Part shown: positions 43,164-51,096 of the stretch, one piece after another
Layout of the letters: every line of letters begins with the position of its first letter
Numbering within the stretch: position 1 is the first letter of the stretch
NCBI RefSeq assembly: GCF_030254645.1
Contig: NZ_CP116346.1
Location: 4,691,001 to 4,755,000, forward strand
Length of the DNA stretch: 64,000 nucleotides
From: Paucibacter sediminis
GTDB lineage: Bacteria; Pseudomonadota; Gammaproteobacteria; Burkholderiales; Burkholderiaceae_C
Direction: 5' to 3'
Position numbers and translations under genes: made by a program
The notes under the pieces: model-generated
Told to the model about the DNA's origin: nothing
The model's input: the letters and a program-made list of their open reading frames with translations, nothing else
Database searches by the model: none

Positions 43164-46100
43164 GAGCCCTGTTGCGCCATTTCCTGCTGACGGTGTTGCT
43201 GTGCACCTTGGGCTGGGCCCTGGCCGCCCCCGGCAAGGATTTCGACCATCTGCGCACCGGCTTCGCGCTCAGCGGCTCGCACCAGAACCAGCGCTGCGAG
43301 AGCTGCCACATCGGTGGCGTGTTCAAGGGCACGCCGCGCGATTGCGAGTCCTGCCACACCAGCGGCGCGCGCTTTGCGCGCACCAACACCGTCAAGCCGA
43401 GCGCGCACATCCCCACCCAGCAGGCCTGCGACAGCTGCCATTCCACGCGCAGCTTCAGCGGTGCGCGCATGGACCACAGCGGCGTGGCCAAGGGCAGCTG
43501 CCAGAGCTGCCACAACGGCAGCCAGGCCGGTGGCAAGCCGGCCGATCACCTCAGCACCAGTGCGGCCTGTGACAGCTGCCACCGCAGCAGCGCCTGGAAG
43601 CCGGCCGCCAACTTCAACCATGCCGGCGTGGCGGCCGGCAGCTGCGCCAACTGCCACGCCGCGCTCAAGCCCGCCACCGCGGTGCACGCGGGCCAGACCG
43701 TCTGCGACAACTGCCACAAGAGCACCAGCAGCTGGGCCGGCGCCAAGGTGGAGCACGGTAGCTTCAACGCCAGCACCAACTGCGCCGGCTGTCACAACGG
43801 CAGCGCCGCCAGCGGCAAGCCCGGCAGCCATATGCCGGTGGGCAGCGCCAACTGCGGCAGCTGCCACGGCAGCAACGGCTGGAAGCCCAGCAAGTGGAAC
43901 CACAGCCAGCTCGCCGTGGCCAACCAATGCGCGAGCTGCCACAGCGGCGCCTTCCCGCCGGCCGATGGCAAACCGGCCACCCACACGCCCTACCAGAACG
44001 TCAGCGCGCTGGCCTCGGCCAATTGCGACAGCTGCCACAAGGCCGGCTACGCCAGCTGGACGCCCGCCAAGCTGCATGCCAGCGTGAGCGTGAGCAGCCA
44101 GTGCAGCAGCTGCCACGCCAGCAGCAAGCCAAACACCGCCGTGCACAGTGGCCAGACCGTCTGCGAGAACTGCCACAAGAGCACCAGCAGCTGGGCCGGC
44201 GCCAAGGTCGATCACAGCGGCTTCAGCGTCGCGACGAACTGCAGCAGCTGCCACAACGGCACGGCGGCCACCGGCAAGAGCGCCAATCACATCCCGGTGG
44301 CGGCCACCAACTGCATCGCCTGCCACGGCACCAGCGGCTGGAAACCGACGAAGTGGAACCACAGCCAGCTCACCGTGGCCAACCAGTGCAGCAGCTGCCA
44401 CAGCGGCGCCTTCCCGCCCGCCGATGGCAAGTCGGCCGCGCACACGCCCTACCAGCTGGTGGCCACGATCGCCGCCAGCAACTGCGACAGTTGCCACAAG
44501 GCCGGCTATGCGAGCTGGACGCCCGCCAGGCTGCATGCCAGCGTGGCCGTGAGCAGCCAGTGCAGCAGCTGCCACGCCAGCAGCAAGCCCAGCACCGCCG
44601 TGCACAGCGGCCAGACCGTCTGCGAGAACTGCCACAAGAGCACCAGCAGTTGGGCCGGCGCCAAGGTCGACCACAGCGGCTTCAGCGTCGCGACGAATTG
44701 CAGCAGCTGCCACAACGGCACGGCCGCCACCGGCAAGAGCGCCAATCACATCCCGGTGGCCGCCACCAACTGCATCGCCTGCCACGGCACCAGCGGCTGG
44801 AAGCCGACGAAGTGGAACCACACCCAGCTGACGGTGGTGAACCAGTGCGCGAGCTGCCACAGCGGCGCCTATCCACCGGCCGATGGCAAGCCCGCGGCGC
44901 ACACGCCCTACCAGCTGGTGGCCACGATCGCGGCCAGCAACTGCGACGGCTGCCACAAGGCCGGCTACGCGAGCTGGACACCGGCCAAGCTGCACAGCAG
45001 CGTGAGCGTGAGCGGCCAATGCAGCAGCTGCCACCTCAGCAACCGCCCGGCCACCGCGGTGCACGCGGGCCAGACCGTCTGCGAAAACTGCCACAAGAGC
45101 ACCAGTGCCTGGACGGGCGCCAAGGTGGACCACAGCGGCTTCACTGTGGCCACCAACTGCTCAAGCTGCCACAACGGCAGCGCCGCCACCGGCAAGAGCG
45201 CCAATCACATCTCGGTGGCCGCCACCAACTGCATCGCCTGCCACAGCACGGCCGGCTGGAAGCCGACGAAGTGGAACCACACCCAGGTGACGGTGGTGAA
45301 CCAGTGCGCGAGCTGCCACAGCGGCGCCTACCCGCCCGCCGATGGCAAGCCCGCGGCGCACACGCCCTACCAGCTGGTGGCCACGATCGCCGCCAGCAAC
45401 TGCGACAGTTGCCACAAGGCCGGGTATGCGAGCTGGACGCCGGCCCGCCTGCACAGCAGCGTCAGCGTGAGCAGCCAATGCAGCAGCTGCCACCTCAGCA
45501 ACCGCCCGGCCACCGCGGTGCACGCGGGCCAGACCGTCTGCGAGAACTGCCACAAGAGCACCAGCAGCTGGGCCGGTGCCAAGGTGGACCACAGCGGCTT
45601 CACGGTGGCCACCAACTGTTCAAGCTGCCACAACGGCACGGCCGCCACCGGCAAGCCGGTCAACCACATCCCCGTGCAGACCACCAACTGCATTGCCTGT
45701 CACGGCACCAGCGGCTGGAAACCGACGAAGTGGAACCACACCCAGATCGCGGTGCTGGACTGCGCCAGCTGCCACAACGGCAGCTACCCGCCGGCCGATG
45801 GCAAGCCGGCCCAGCACATCCCCTACCAGGCGCTCACCGGCGTGCTGGCGAGCAACTGCAACAGCTGCCACAAGGGCGGCTACGCCAGCTGGGCCAACGG
45901 CAAGCTGCACAGCAGCGTGACGGTGACCGGCCAGTGCAAGCAATGCCACAACGGCAGCTACCTCTCGCAGGGCGCCGTGGCCAAGCCCAGCAACCACATC
46001 CCCGAGTCGCAGCTGCTGAACGGCGCGGCGCTGGAGTGCAACGCCTGCCACACCAGTACCACCGCCTGGAGCCAGCGCATGAATCACAACGCCAGCATGG

Positions 46101-46276
46101 GCAGCGGCGCGGGCTGGTGCAAGGCCTGCCACGCCAGCGGCACCAGCTACCTGGGCAGCATGGAGCGCAAGGCCCTGACCCACCGCACCAAAACGCCCGT
46201 GCCTACGGACTGCTCCGAATCCGGCTGCCACCGCCCGCTGGGCAACAAGGGCGCGGCCTACACCAAATGGGACTGA
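43160..46276 (+). CDS. Giant 38-haem (or 39-haem) c-type cytochrome
   Basis: The 1038-residue protein has a signal peptide (LLRHFLLTVLLCTLGWALAA), 38 CXXCH motifs by my count and one CX4CH (DCSESGCH) at the C-terminus. Residues about 162-925 are five tandem 153-residue units, each with six CXXCH plus conserved His in KVDHSGF, HIPV, KWNH, AAHTPYQ and KLHSSV, giving a likely distal His for each haem. Unit ends are spliced without gaps, so a regular haem chain is expected. GAGGAGG precedes ATG 43160. It is soluble or surface-associated with no C-terminal anchor. Confidence 0.88.
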   Translation: MRALLRHFLLTVLLCTLGWALAAPGKDFDHLRTGFALSGSHQNQRCESCHIGGVFKGTPRDCESCHTSGARFARTNTVKPSAHIPTQQACDSCHSTRSFSGARMDHSGVAKGSCQSCHNGSQAGGKPADHLSTSAACDSCHRSSAWKPAANFNHAGVAAGSCANCHAALKPATAVHAGQTVCDNCHKSTSSWAGAKVEHGSFNASTNCAGCHNGSAASGKPGSHMPVGSANCGSCHGSNGWKPSKWNHSQLAVANQCASCHSGAFPPADGKPATHTPYQNVSALASANCDSCHKAGYASWTPAKLHASVSVSSQCSSCHASSKPNTAVHSGQTVCENCHKSTSSWAGAKVDHSGFSVATNCSSCHNGTAATGKSANHIPVAATNCIACHGTSGWKPTKWNHSQLTVANQCSSCHSGAFPPADGKSAAHTPYQLVATIAASNCDSCHKAGYASWTPARLHASVAVSSQCSSCHASSKPSTAVHSGQTVCENCHKSTSSWAGAKVDHSGFSVATNCSSCHNGTAATGKSANHIPVAATNCIACHGTSGWKPTKWNHTQLTVVNQCASCHSGAYPPADGKPAAHTPYQLVATIAASNCDGCHKAGYASWTPAKLHSSVSVSGQCSSCHLSNRPATAVHAGQTVCENCHKSTSAWTGAKVDHSGFTVATNCSSCHNGSAATGKSANHISVAATNCIACHSTAGWKPTKWNHTQVTVVNQCASCHSGAYPPADGKPAAHTPYQLVATIAASNCDSCHKAGYASWTPARLHSSVSVSSQCSSCHLSNRPATAVHAGQTVCENCHKSTSSWAGAKVDHSGFTVATNCSSCHNGTAATGKPVNHIPVQTTNCIACHGTSGWKPTKWNHTQIAVLDCASCHNGSYPPADGKPAQHIPYQALTGVLASNCNSCHKGGYASWANGKLHSSVTVTGQCKQCHNGSYLSQGAVAKPSNHIPESQLLNGAALECNACHTSTTAWSQRMNHNASMGSGAGWCKACHASGTSYLGSMERKALTHRTKTPVPTDCSESGCHRPLGNKGAAYTKWD
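43643..45934 (+). repeat. Five tandem 459-bp repeats in the giant cytochrome gene
   Basis: Matching codons recur at 43643, 44102, 44561, 45020, 45479 and 45935: four exact 459-bp periods and a last one of 456. The central copies are nearly identical in DNA sequence over long stretches, which indicates recent duplication or gene conversion and makes the copy number prone to change or assembly error. Confidence 0.92.
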
Positions 46277-48462
46277 TGAAAGCTGCCACGAAAATCAAGA
46301 AAAAGGGGCCGCGCCTGCTGGCGCTGCACCTCGCACTGCTTGCCGCGGCCGCCCAGGCCCAGCTGGTGGACGATGTGGAGATACGCCGCGAGGGCGAGGA
46401 CGCGGTGCTGCAGGTGCGCTTCGTCACCCCGGTGCAGCTGCTGCGCAGCCTGAGCGCCCGCAGCGGCGATCTGGGCCAGGTCTACTACGACCTGCTGCCG
46501 ACGCGCGAGCCGCTCAATCTCGCCATCAGCTCCGAGCGCCGCCTGCCGGCCGGCGCCCGCAGCCCGCTGCTGATACTCACCGACGAAGCCGCCGGCGGGG
46601 CCGAACGCAGCCGCAAGCTGGTGCTGCGCTTCAGCGCCAACACGCCCTTCGTGGCGCGCAGCACCCAGGGCGGCCGCAGCATCGAGCTGGTGCTGCGCGG
46701 CCAGGGTGCGGCGCTGGCCGGCGCCGGCACGCCGACCGCCGCCATGCCCTCCCCCACGCCCACCCCCACGCCCACCCCCATGCCCGCTCCCGGCCCGCAA
46801 GCCCAGGGCAAGGCCGAGGCCCTGCTGGCGGCGGCGCGCCAGGCCATCGCGGCCGGCGAGCATCAGCAGGCCATCAACCAGCTCGACGAGCTGCTGGCCC
46901 TGCCGCCCAGCAGCGCCACGCAGGAGGCCCAGGAGCTGATCGCCCAGGCGCGCTGGCGCCAGGGCGACCCTGAGCGCGCACGCGCCGAGTACGAGCTCTA
47001 CCTCAGGCTCTACCCGCAGGGCGCGGGCGCCGACCGTGCCCGCGAGGCCTTGCTCACCCTGGCCCCGCCGGCGCCGCAGGTGGTGGAGGCCGGTGCGCAG
47101 CCCGCCGTCACCACCACGCTGAGCGGTTCGCTCGCGAGCTTCTACTACGGCGGCCAGTCCAAGATCCGCACCCAGGACTTCCAGGACTCGCCGCTCAGCG
47201 GCCTGCCCGAGCTGGTGTCCGATGCCACCCTTTCCAACACCGACCAGAAGCAGCTGATCTCCAGCGTGGACATCAACTGGCGCCGCCGCGATGCCGACAG
47301 CGACCTGCGTCTGGTGCTGCGCGACAGCTACAGCGCCGACCTGCTGCGCAGCGCCAAGAGCAAGAACAAGCTCTCGGCCCTCTATGCCGACTACCGCCTG
47401 CAGAGCCAGGGCCTCAGCCTGCGCCTGGGCCGGCAGTCGCCCACCGGCGCCGGCGTGATGGGGCGCTTCGACGGCGCACAGCTCGGTTACCGCTTCAGCC
47501 CCAAGTGGCGCGTCAATGCGGTGGCGGGCCGGCCCTCGGACAGCCTGCTGCAGAGCCAGCGCCATTTTTACGGTGCCTCGCTGGATGCCGACGAACTCGC
47601 CAAGGGCCTGGGCGGCAGCGTCTACCTGATCGAGCAGCGCATCGATGGCGAGATCGACCGCCGCGGTGTGGGCAGCGAACTGCGCTTTCTCGCCGGCAAT
47701 CTCTCCGCCTCCGGCATGCTGGACTACGACACCCAGCTGCGCGGCCTCAACGTCGCCTCGCTGCAGGCCACCTGGACCTCGGAGCAGAACATGGTGGTCA
47801 ACGCGCTCTACGACCGCCGCTCCACCCCCATGCTGATGCTGGGCAACAGCCTGTTCTTCCAGAACCCGGTGCTGGGCGTGCAGGCCTCGCGCCTGGCCGA
47901 GCTGCTGGCCAGCCAGAGCCTGGCCCTGCTGCGCCAGCAGGTGCGCGACACCACCGCCTACAGCACCCAGGCGATGCTGAGCGTGACGCGGCCCATCAGC
48001 ACCAACTGGCAGCTCGGCGCCGACCTGCGCCTGACCAATGTCGGCGCCCTGCTGCCGGTGCCCGACATCCTGCCCAATGGCCAGCCCGGCACCGGCAATA
48101 TCTGGAGCAGCGGCCTGCAGCTGATCGGCACCAATCTCTACTCGGCGCGCGACACCCATGTGCTGGTGCTGAGCCTGCTGAAGGGCCTCAGCTACACCGG
48201 CAAGCTGCTGTCCTACAACAACTCCTCCAGCATCGGCGGCGGCTGGCAGCTGGAGCCAGCGCTGCGCTACTACCTGCAGAACGACAGCAACGGCACGCGC
48301 AGCCAGCGCTGGGCCCCCGGCCTGCGCGTCACCTACCGCGCCAGCAGCAAGCTGGCGCTGGAATCCGAGCTGAGCATGGAGTTCAGCGACGTCAGCGGCC
48401 CGAACCGCAACGAGTCCTCGAACCGCTCGTTCTGGTACTTCGGCCTGCGCTACGACCTCTGA
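46276..48462 (+). CDS. Outer-membrane TPR/beta-barrel protein of the cytochrome operon
   Basis: The 728-residue protein starts at ATG 46276 in a TGATG overlap. Order of parts: basic signal peptide ending ALLAAAAQAQ; a beta-rich N-domain (30-150); a Pro-Thr linker (PTPTPTPTPMPAP); two or three TPR-like helical pairs (180-262); then about 460 residues with alternating polar/hydrophobic strands typical of an outer-membrane beta-barrel, ending WYFGLRYDL. I see no CXXCH. It may be the outer-membrane port of the cytochrome chain, but it is not recognisably MtrB-like and the barrel may be too small to sheath a cytochrome. Confidence 0.65.
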   Translation: MKAATKIKKKGPRLLALHLALLAAAAQAQLVDDVEIRREGEDAVLQVRFVTPVQLLRSLSARSGDLGQVYYDLLPTREPLNLAISSERRLPAGARSPLLILTDEAAGGAERSRKLVLRFSANTPFVARSTQGGRSIELVLRGQGAALAGAGTPTAAMPSPTPTPTPTPMPAPGPQAQGKAEALLAAARQAIAAGEHQQAINQLDELLALPPSSATQEAQELIAQARWRQGDPERARAEYELYLRLYPQGAGADRAREALLTLAPPAPQVVEAGAQPAVTTTLSGSLASFYYGGQSKIRTQDFQDSPLSGLPELVSDATLSNTDQKQLISSVDINWRRRDADSDLRLVLRDSYSADLLRSAKSKNKLSALYADYRLQSQGLSLRLGRQSPTGAGVMGRFDGAQLGYRFSPKWRVNAVAGRPSDSLLQSQRHFYGASLDADELAKGLGGSVYLIEQRIDGEIDRRGVGSELRFLAGNLSASGMLDYDTQLRGLNVASLQATWTSEQNMVVNALYDRRSTPMLMLGNSLFFQNPVLGVQASRLAELLASQSLALLRQQVRDTTAYSTQAMLSVTRPISTNWQLGADLRLTNVGALLPVPDILPNGQPGTGNIWSSGLQLIGTNLYSARDTHVLVLSLLKGLSYTGKLLSYNNSSSIGGGWQLEPALRYYLQNDSNGTRSQRWAPGLRVTYRASSKLALESELSMEFSDVSGPNRNESSNRSFWYFGLRYDL

Positions 48463-48469
48463 GGCATCG

Positions 48470-49027
48470 ATGACGGACAACATCGCCAACACCACCACCC
48501 AGCTGCAGCAGCTCGACGCGCTGGCCCAGGCCGGCGTACTGAGCGCCAGCGCGCACCAGGCCGCGCGCAGCGCGCTCGAGCAGGCCATGCTCGGCGCCCT
48601 GCTGGGCCAGACGCCCGCCCAGAGCCGCCGCGCCGGCCTGGCCACGCGCTGGCTCTGGGGCCTGGCGGGCGCGGGCCTGCTGGGCGCCGCCGCGCTGGCC
48701 TATGCCTTGACAACGCTGGACGGCGGCGGCCCTGCCCCAGCCCCCAGCGCCGCCGCCCCGGGCACGCCCGCCAGCGCGCCGCATGCATTGGGCGACCAGC
48801 AGATGCTGGCGATGGTGCAGGGCCTGGCCGAGCGCCTCCGGGCCAGGCCCGACGACGCCGCCGGCTGGGCCATGCTGGCGCGCTCCTACGCCACCCTGGG
48901 TCGCCATGCCGAGGCCCTGCCGGCCTATGTGAAGGCGCTGGCCCTGAGCCCCGACGATGCCGGCCTGAAGGCCGACTATGCCGCCGCACTGACGCGCCAG
49001 GCCGCGCTGGGCGGCGCCAAGCCCTGA
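48470..49027 (+). CDS. CcmI/NrfG-like TPR protein for cytochrome c maturation
   Basis: The 185-residue protein has an N-terminal short helical part, one TM helix (LWGLAGAGLLGAAALAYAL, residues 61-80) and a periplasmic TPR domain (MLARSYATLGRHAEALPAYVKALALSPDDAGL). This is the layout of the C-terminal half of CcmI/CycH, which presents apocytochromes to the haem lyase. It lies seven bases after the barrel gene, so it is probably a dedicated chaperone for the 60-plus haem sites upstream. Other ccm genes are not in the window. Confidence 0.72.
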   Translation: MTDNIANTTTQLQQLDALAQAGVLSASAHQAARSALEQAMLGALLGQTPAQSRRAGLATRWLWGLAGAGLLGAAALAYALTTLDGGGPAPAPSAAAPGTPASAPHALGDQQMLAMVQGLAERLRARPDDAAGWAMLARSYATLGRHAEALPAYVKALALSPDDAGLKADYAAALTRQAALGGAKP

Positions 49028-49038
49028 GTCAGGGCCGA

Positions 49039-50334
49039 TCAGGCGCTGCCGTGCTTGGTCTGGAAGGCGATGCCCATCTGCTGCAGCAAGGGGATGGGTA
49101 GCACGCCGCCGGCGCACACGATCACCGCATCGTTGGGGCGCTGCAGCTCGCCGCTCGCGCCGCGCAGGCGCACGGCCTCGGGCGCGATCTCCAGCAGTTC
49201 GCTGCCCAGCAGCAGCTCCAGCCGGCCGGCCTCGGCGGCCTGCTGCAGGGCGCGCCGGTTCTTCTCCTTGACGCGGTTGAAGGCGGCGCCGCGGTAGCTC
49301 AGCGCCACCGTGGTGGCGGGCTGCTCGGCCAGCGCCAGCGCCGCCTCCAGCGCGCTGTCGCCGCCGCCCACCACCAGCACGCGCTGGCCGCGGTATTGCT
49401 CGGCATCCACCAGGCGGTACACCACCTTGGGCAGCTCCTCGCCGGCCACCGCCAGCTTGCGCGGCGAGCCACGCCGGCCGATCGCCAGCAGCACCGAGCG
49501 CGCCGCGTGGCTGCCGGCATTGGTGTGCACCACGAAGCCGTCGCCGCGGCGCTCGACGCGCTCCATGCGCTCGCGGAAATGCAGGCTGAGGCCGGTCTTC
49601 TCGACCACGCCATGCCAGAACTCCAGCAGCTTTTCCTTGGACACCTCGCTCATGCGCACCGTGCCCACCAGGGCCAGCTTGACCGGGGCCGTCATCGCGA
49701 TCTTGTTGCGCGGGTAGTGGTAGACCGCGCCGCCGAGCGAATCCTCCTGCTCGATCAGGCGATAGCGCAGGCCATGCTGCATGGCCGCCAGGCCGGCCGA
49801 GATGCCGGCGGGCCCGGCACCGACGATCACCACATCCAGCTCAGCGGGCCCGGCGCGGCGCTGGCGCAGCGCCTCGACGGCCTGGCGACCCTGTTCGGTG
49901 GCCTTGCGTATCAGGCCCATGCCGCCAAGCTCGCCGGCGATGAAGATGCCCGGCACATTGCTCTCGAACTGCGGCGTGATGCTGGGGATGTCGACGCCGC
50001 GCCGCTCGGTGCCGAACACCAACGAGATCGCCTCCACCGGGCAGGCCGCGTGGCAGGCGCCATGGCCGATGCAGGCCGAGGCATTGATGAGGGTGGCGCG
50101 CCCGCCCACGATGCCCAGCGCACCCTCCGGGCAGGCCGTGGCGCAGCCGCCCGAGCCGATGCAGCGTGCCGGGTCCACCACCGGATGCAGCGAGGGCGGC
50201 TCGTTGAGCCCGGCTTCTTGCGCCTGCTGGTGCGCCTGGGCGGCGCCACGCTCGCGCCGGCCGCGCAGCCACAGGTGCAGGCCGACCGCGCCGGCGGCGA
50301 GCGTGCCATAGATCAGGAGGTGGTCCGGCTGCAT
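49039..50334 (-). CDS. Membrane-anchored Fe-S/FAD NAD(P)-type oxidoreductase
   Basis: The 431-residue protein has an N-terminal TM helix (LLIYGTLAAGAVGLHLWL), a ferredoxin-like domain and a thioredoxin-reductase-like flavoprotein domain (FAD site VIVGAGPAGISAGLAA near residue 165; second GxGxxG in VLVVGGGDSALEAAL). Both cluster motifs lack the usual second Cys (CIGSGGCATACPEG has Ser, CIGHGACHAACPVE has His), so each could hold a [3Fe-4S] or a differently ligated cluster. It is convergent with the cytochrome operon and divergent from the two-component system. A role feeding electrons to or from the membrane is inference. Confidence 0.8.
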   Translation of the reverse strand: MQPDHLLIYGTLAAGAVGLHLWLRGRRERGAAQAHQQAQEAGLNEPPSLHPVVDPARCIGSGGCATACPEGALGIVGGRATLINASACIGHGACHAACPVEAISLVFGTERRGVDIPSITPQFESNVPGIFIAGELGGMGLIRKATEQGRQAVEALRQRRAGPAELDVVIVGAGPAGISAGLAAMQHGLRYRLIEQEDSLGGAVYHYPRNKIAMTAPVKLALVGTVRMSEVSKEKLLEFWHGVVEKTGLSLHFRERMERVERRGDGFVVHTNAGSHAARSVLLAIGRRGSPRKLAVAGEELPKVVYRLVDAEQYRGQRVLVVGGGDSALEAALALAEQPATTVALSYRGAAFNRVKEKNRRALQQAAEAGRLELLLGSELLEIAPEAVRLRGASGELQRPNDAVIVCAGGVLPIPLLQQMGIAFQTKHGSA

Positions 50335-50373
50335 GGGGGTGTCTGCGTGGGGCCTGCGTTTATGCCGCGGCAA

Positions 50374-50393
50374 GCTGAAGCCAGGCTGAAGCC
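50374..50393. promoter_or_regulatory. Tandem GCTGAAGCC boxes with 11-bp spacing
   Basis: GCTGAAGCC occurs at 50374-50382 and again at 50385-50393, one helical turn apart, in the 108-bp region between the flavoprotein and response-regulator genes. Such tandem half-sites are the usual targets of OmpR/PhoB-type regulators, so autoregulation by the adjacent regulator is plausible. Confidence 0.55.
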
Positions 50394-50442
50394 GGCGCCC
50401 GGCGCGGGATGCTACCGTCGAGCCTGCGATCACCACACCATC

Positions 50443-51096
50443 ATGCGCCTGCTGCTGCTTGAAGACGACGAAATCCTGGGCGAGGGCCTGCGCGACTTCC
50501 TGCGCCTGGAAGGCCATGTGGTGGACTGGTTCACCCGCCTGCTGGATGCCCAGACGGTCATCAGCGAGCCCTACGACGCGCTGCTGGTGGACTGGCAGCT
50601 GCCCGACGGCTCGGGGGTCGAATGGATACGCGGCCTGCGCGCGCGCGGCGTCACCACGCCCAGCCTGGTGCTGACGGCGCGCGACCTGCTGAGCGACCGC
50701 ATCAAGGGCCTAGACAGCGGCGCCGACGACTATCTCGTCAAGCCCTTCGCGCCCGAGGAGCTGGCCGCCCGCCTGCGCGCGGTGCGCCGCCGCAGCGCGG
50801 CCCAGGGGGCGCCGCGCATGCGCATCGGCGCGGTCGAGATCGACAGCAGCGCCAAGGCGGTCTACCGCGAGGGCCAGCGCGTGGAGCTGACCGCGCGCGA
50901 ATGGGCGCTGCTGGATGCGCTCTCCGCGCGCGCCGGCCGGGTGGTCTCCAAGCCCGACCTGGACGCGCTGGTGAGCGGCTTCGAGGGCGAGGTGTCCAGC
51001 AATGTGCTGGAGGTGCATGTGTTCAATCTGCGCCGCAAGCTGGGCCGCGAGCTGATCCAGACGGTGCGCGGTCTCGGCTACCGCATCGGCACATGA
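50443..51096 (+). CDS. OmpR/PmrA-family response regulator
   Basis: The 217-residue protein has a canonical receiver (acidic pair LLLLEDDE, phospho-Asp50 in LVDWQLPDGSG, Thr in LVLTARD, Lys100 in YLVKPF) and a C-terminal winged helix (RVELTAREWALLDALSA, NVLEVHVFNLRRKLG, TVRGLGYRIGT). It resembles the QseB/PmrA group. ATG 50443 is supported by the MRLLLLEDDE N-terminus. The stop overlaps the kinase ATG as ATGA. Target genes are probably adjacent, including the cytochrome operon (see operator repeats). Confidence 0.92.
   Translation: MRLLLLEDDEILGEGLRDFLRLEGHVVDWFTRLLDAQTVISEPYDALLVDWQLPDGSGVEWIRGLRARGVTTPSLVLTARDLLSDRIKGLDSGADDYLVKPFAPEELAARLRAVRRRSAAQGAPRMRIGAVEIDSSAKAVYREGQRVELTAREWALLDALSARAGRVVSKPDLDALVSGFEGEVSSNVLEVHVFNLRRKLGRELIQTVRGLGYRIGT

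Noticed and set aside
42938-45133. 731-codon minus-strand ORF opposite the giant cytochrome
   Set aside because: Repetitive Ala/Val/Gly shadow caused by the 459-bp repeats; no start signal or family.
43643-45934. CRISPR-like array
   Set aside because: The repeats are 459 bp, contiguous and in frame inside a coding sequence, with no spacers or cas genes.
43894-46266. Plus-strand +1 frame through the cytochrome repeats
   Set aside because: A Gln/Pro/Arg-rich shadow of the repeats; only its last part, from 46276, is a real gene.
41382-46276. Assignment of the cytochromes as MtrA/MtrC or OmcS homologues
   Set aside because: Haem number, module sequence and partner proteins differ; shared CXXCH motifs alone do not show homology.
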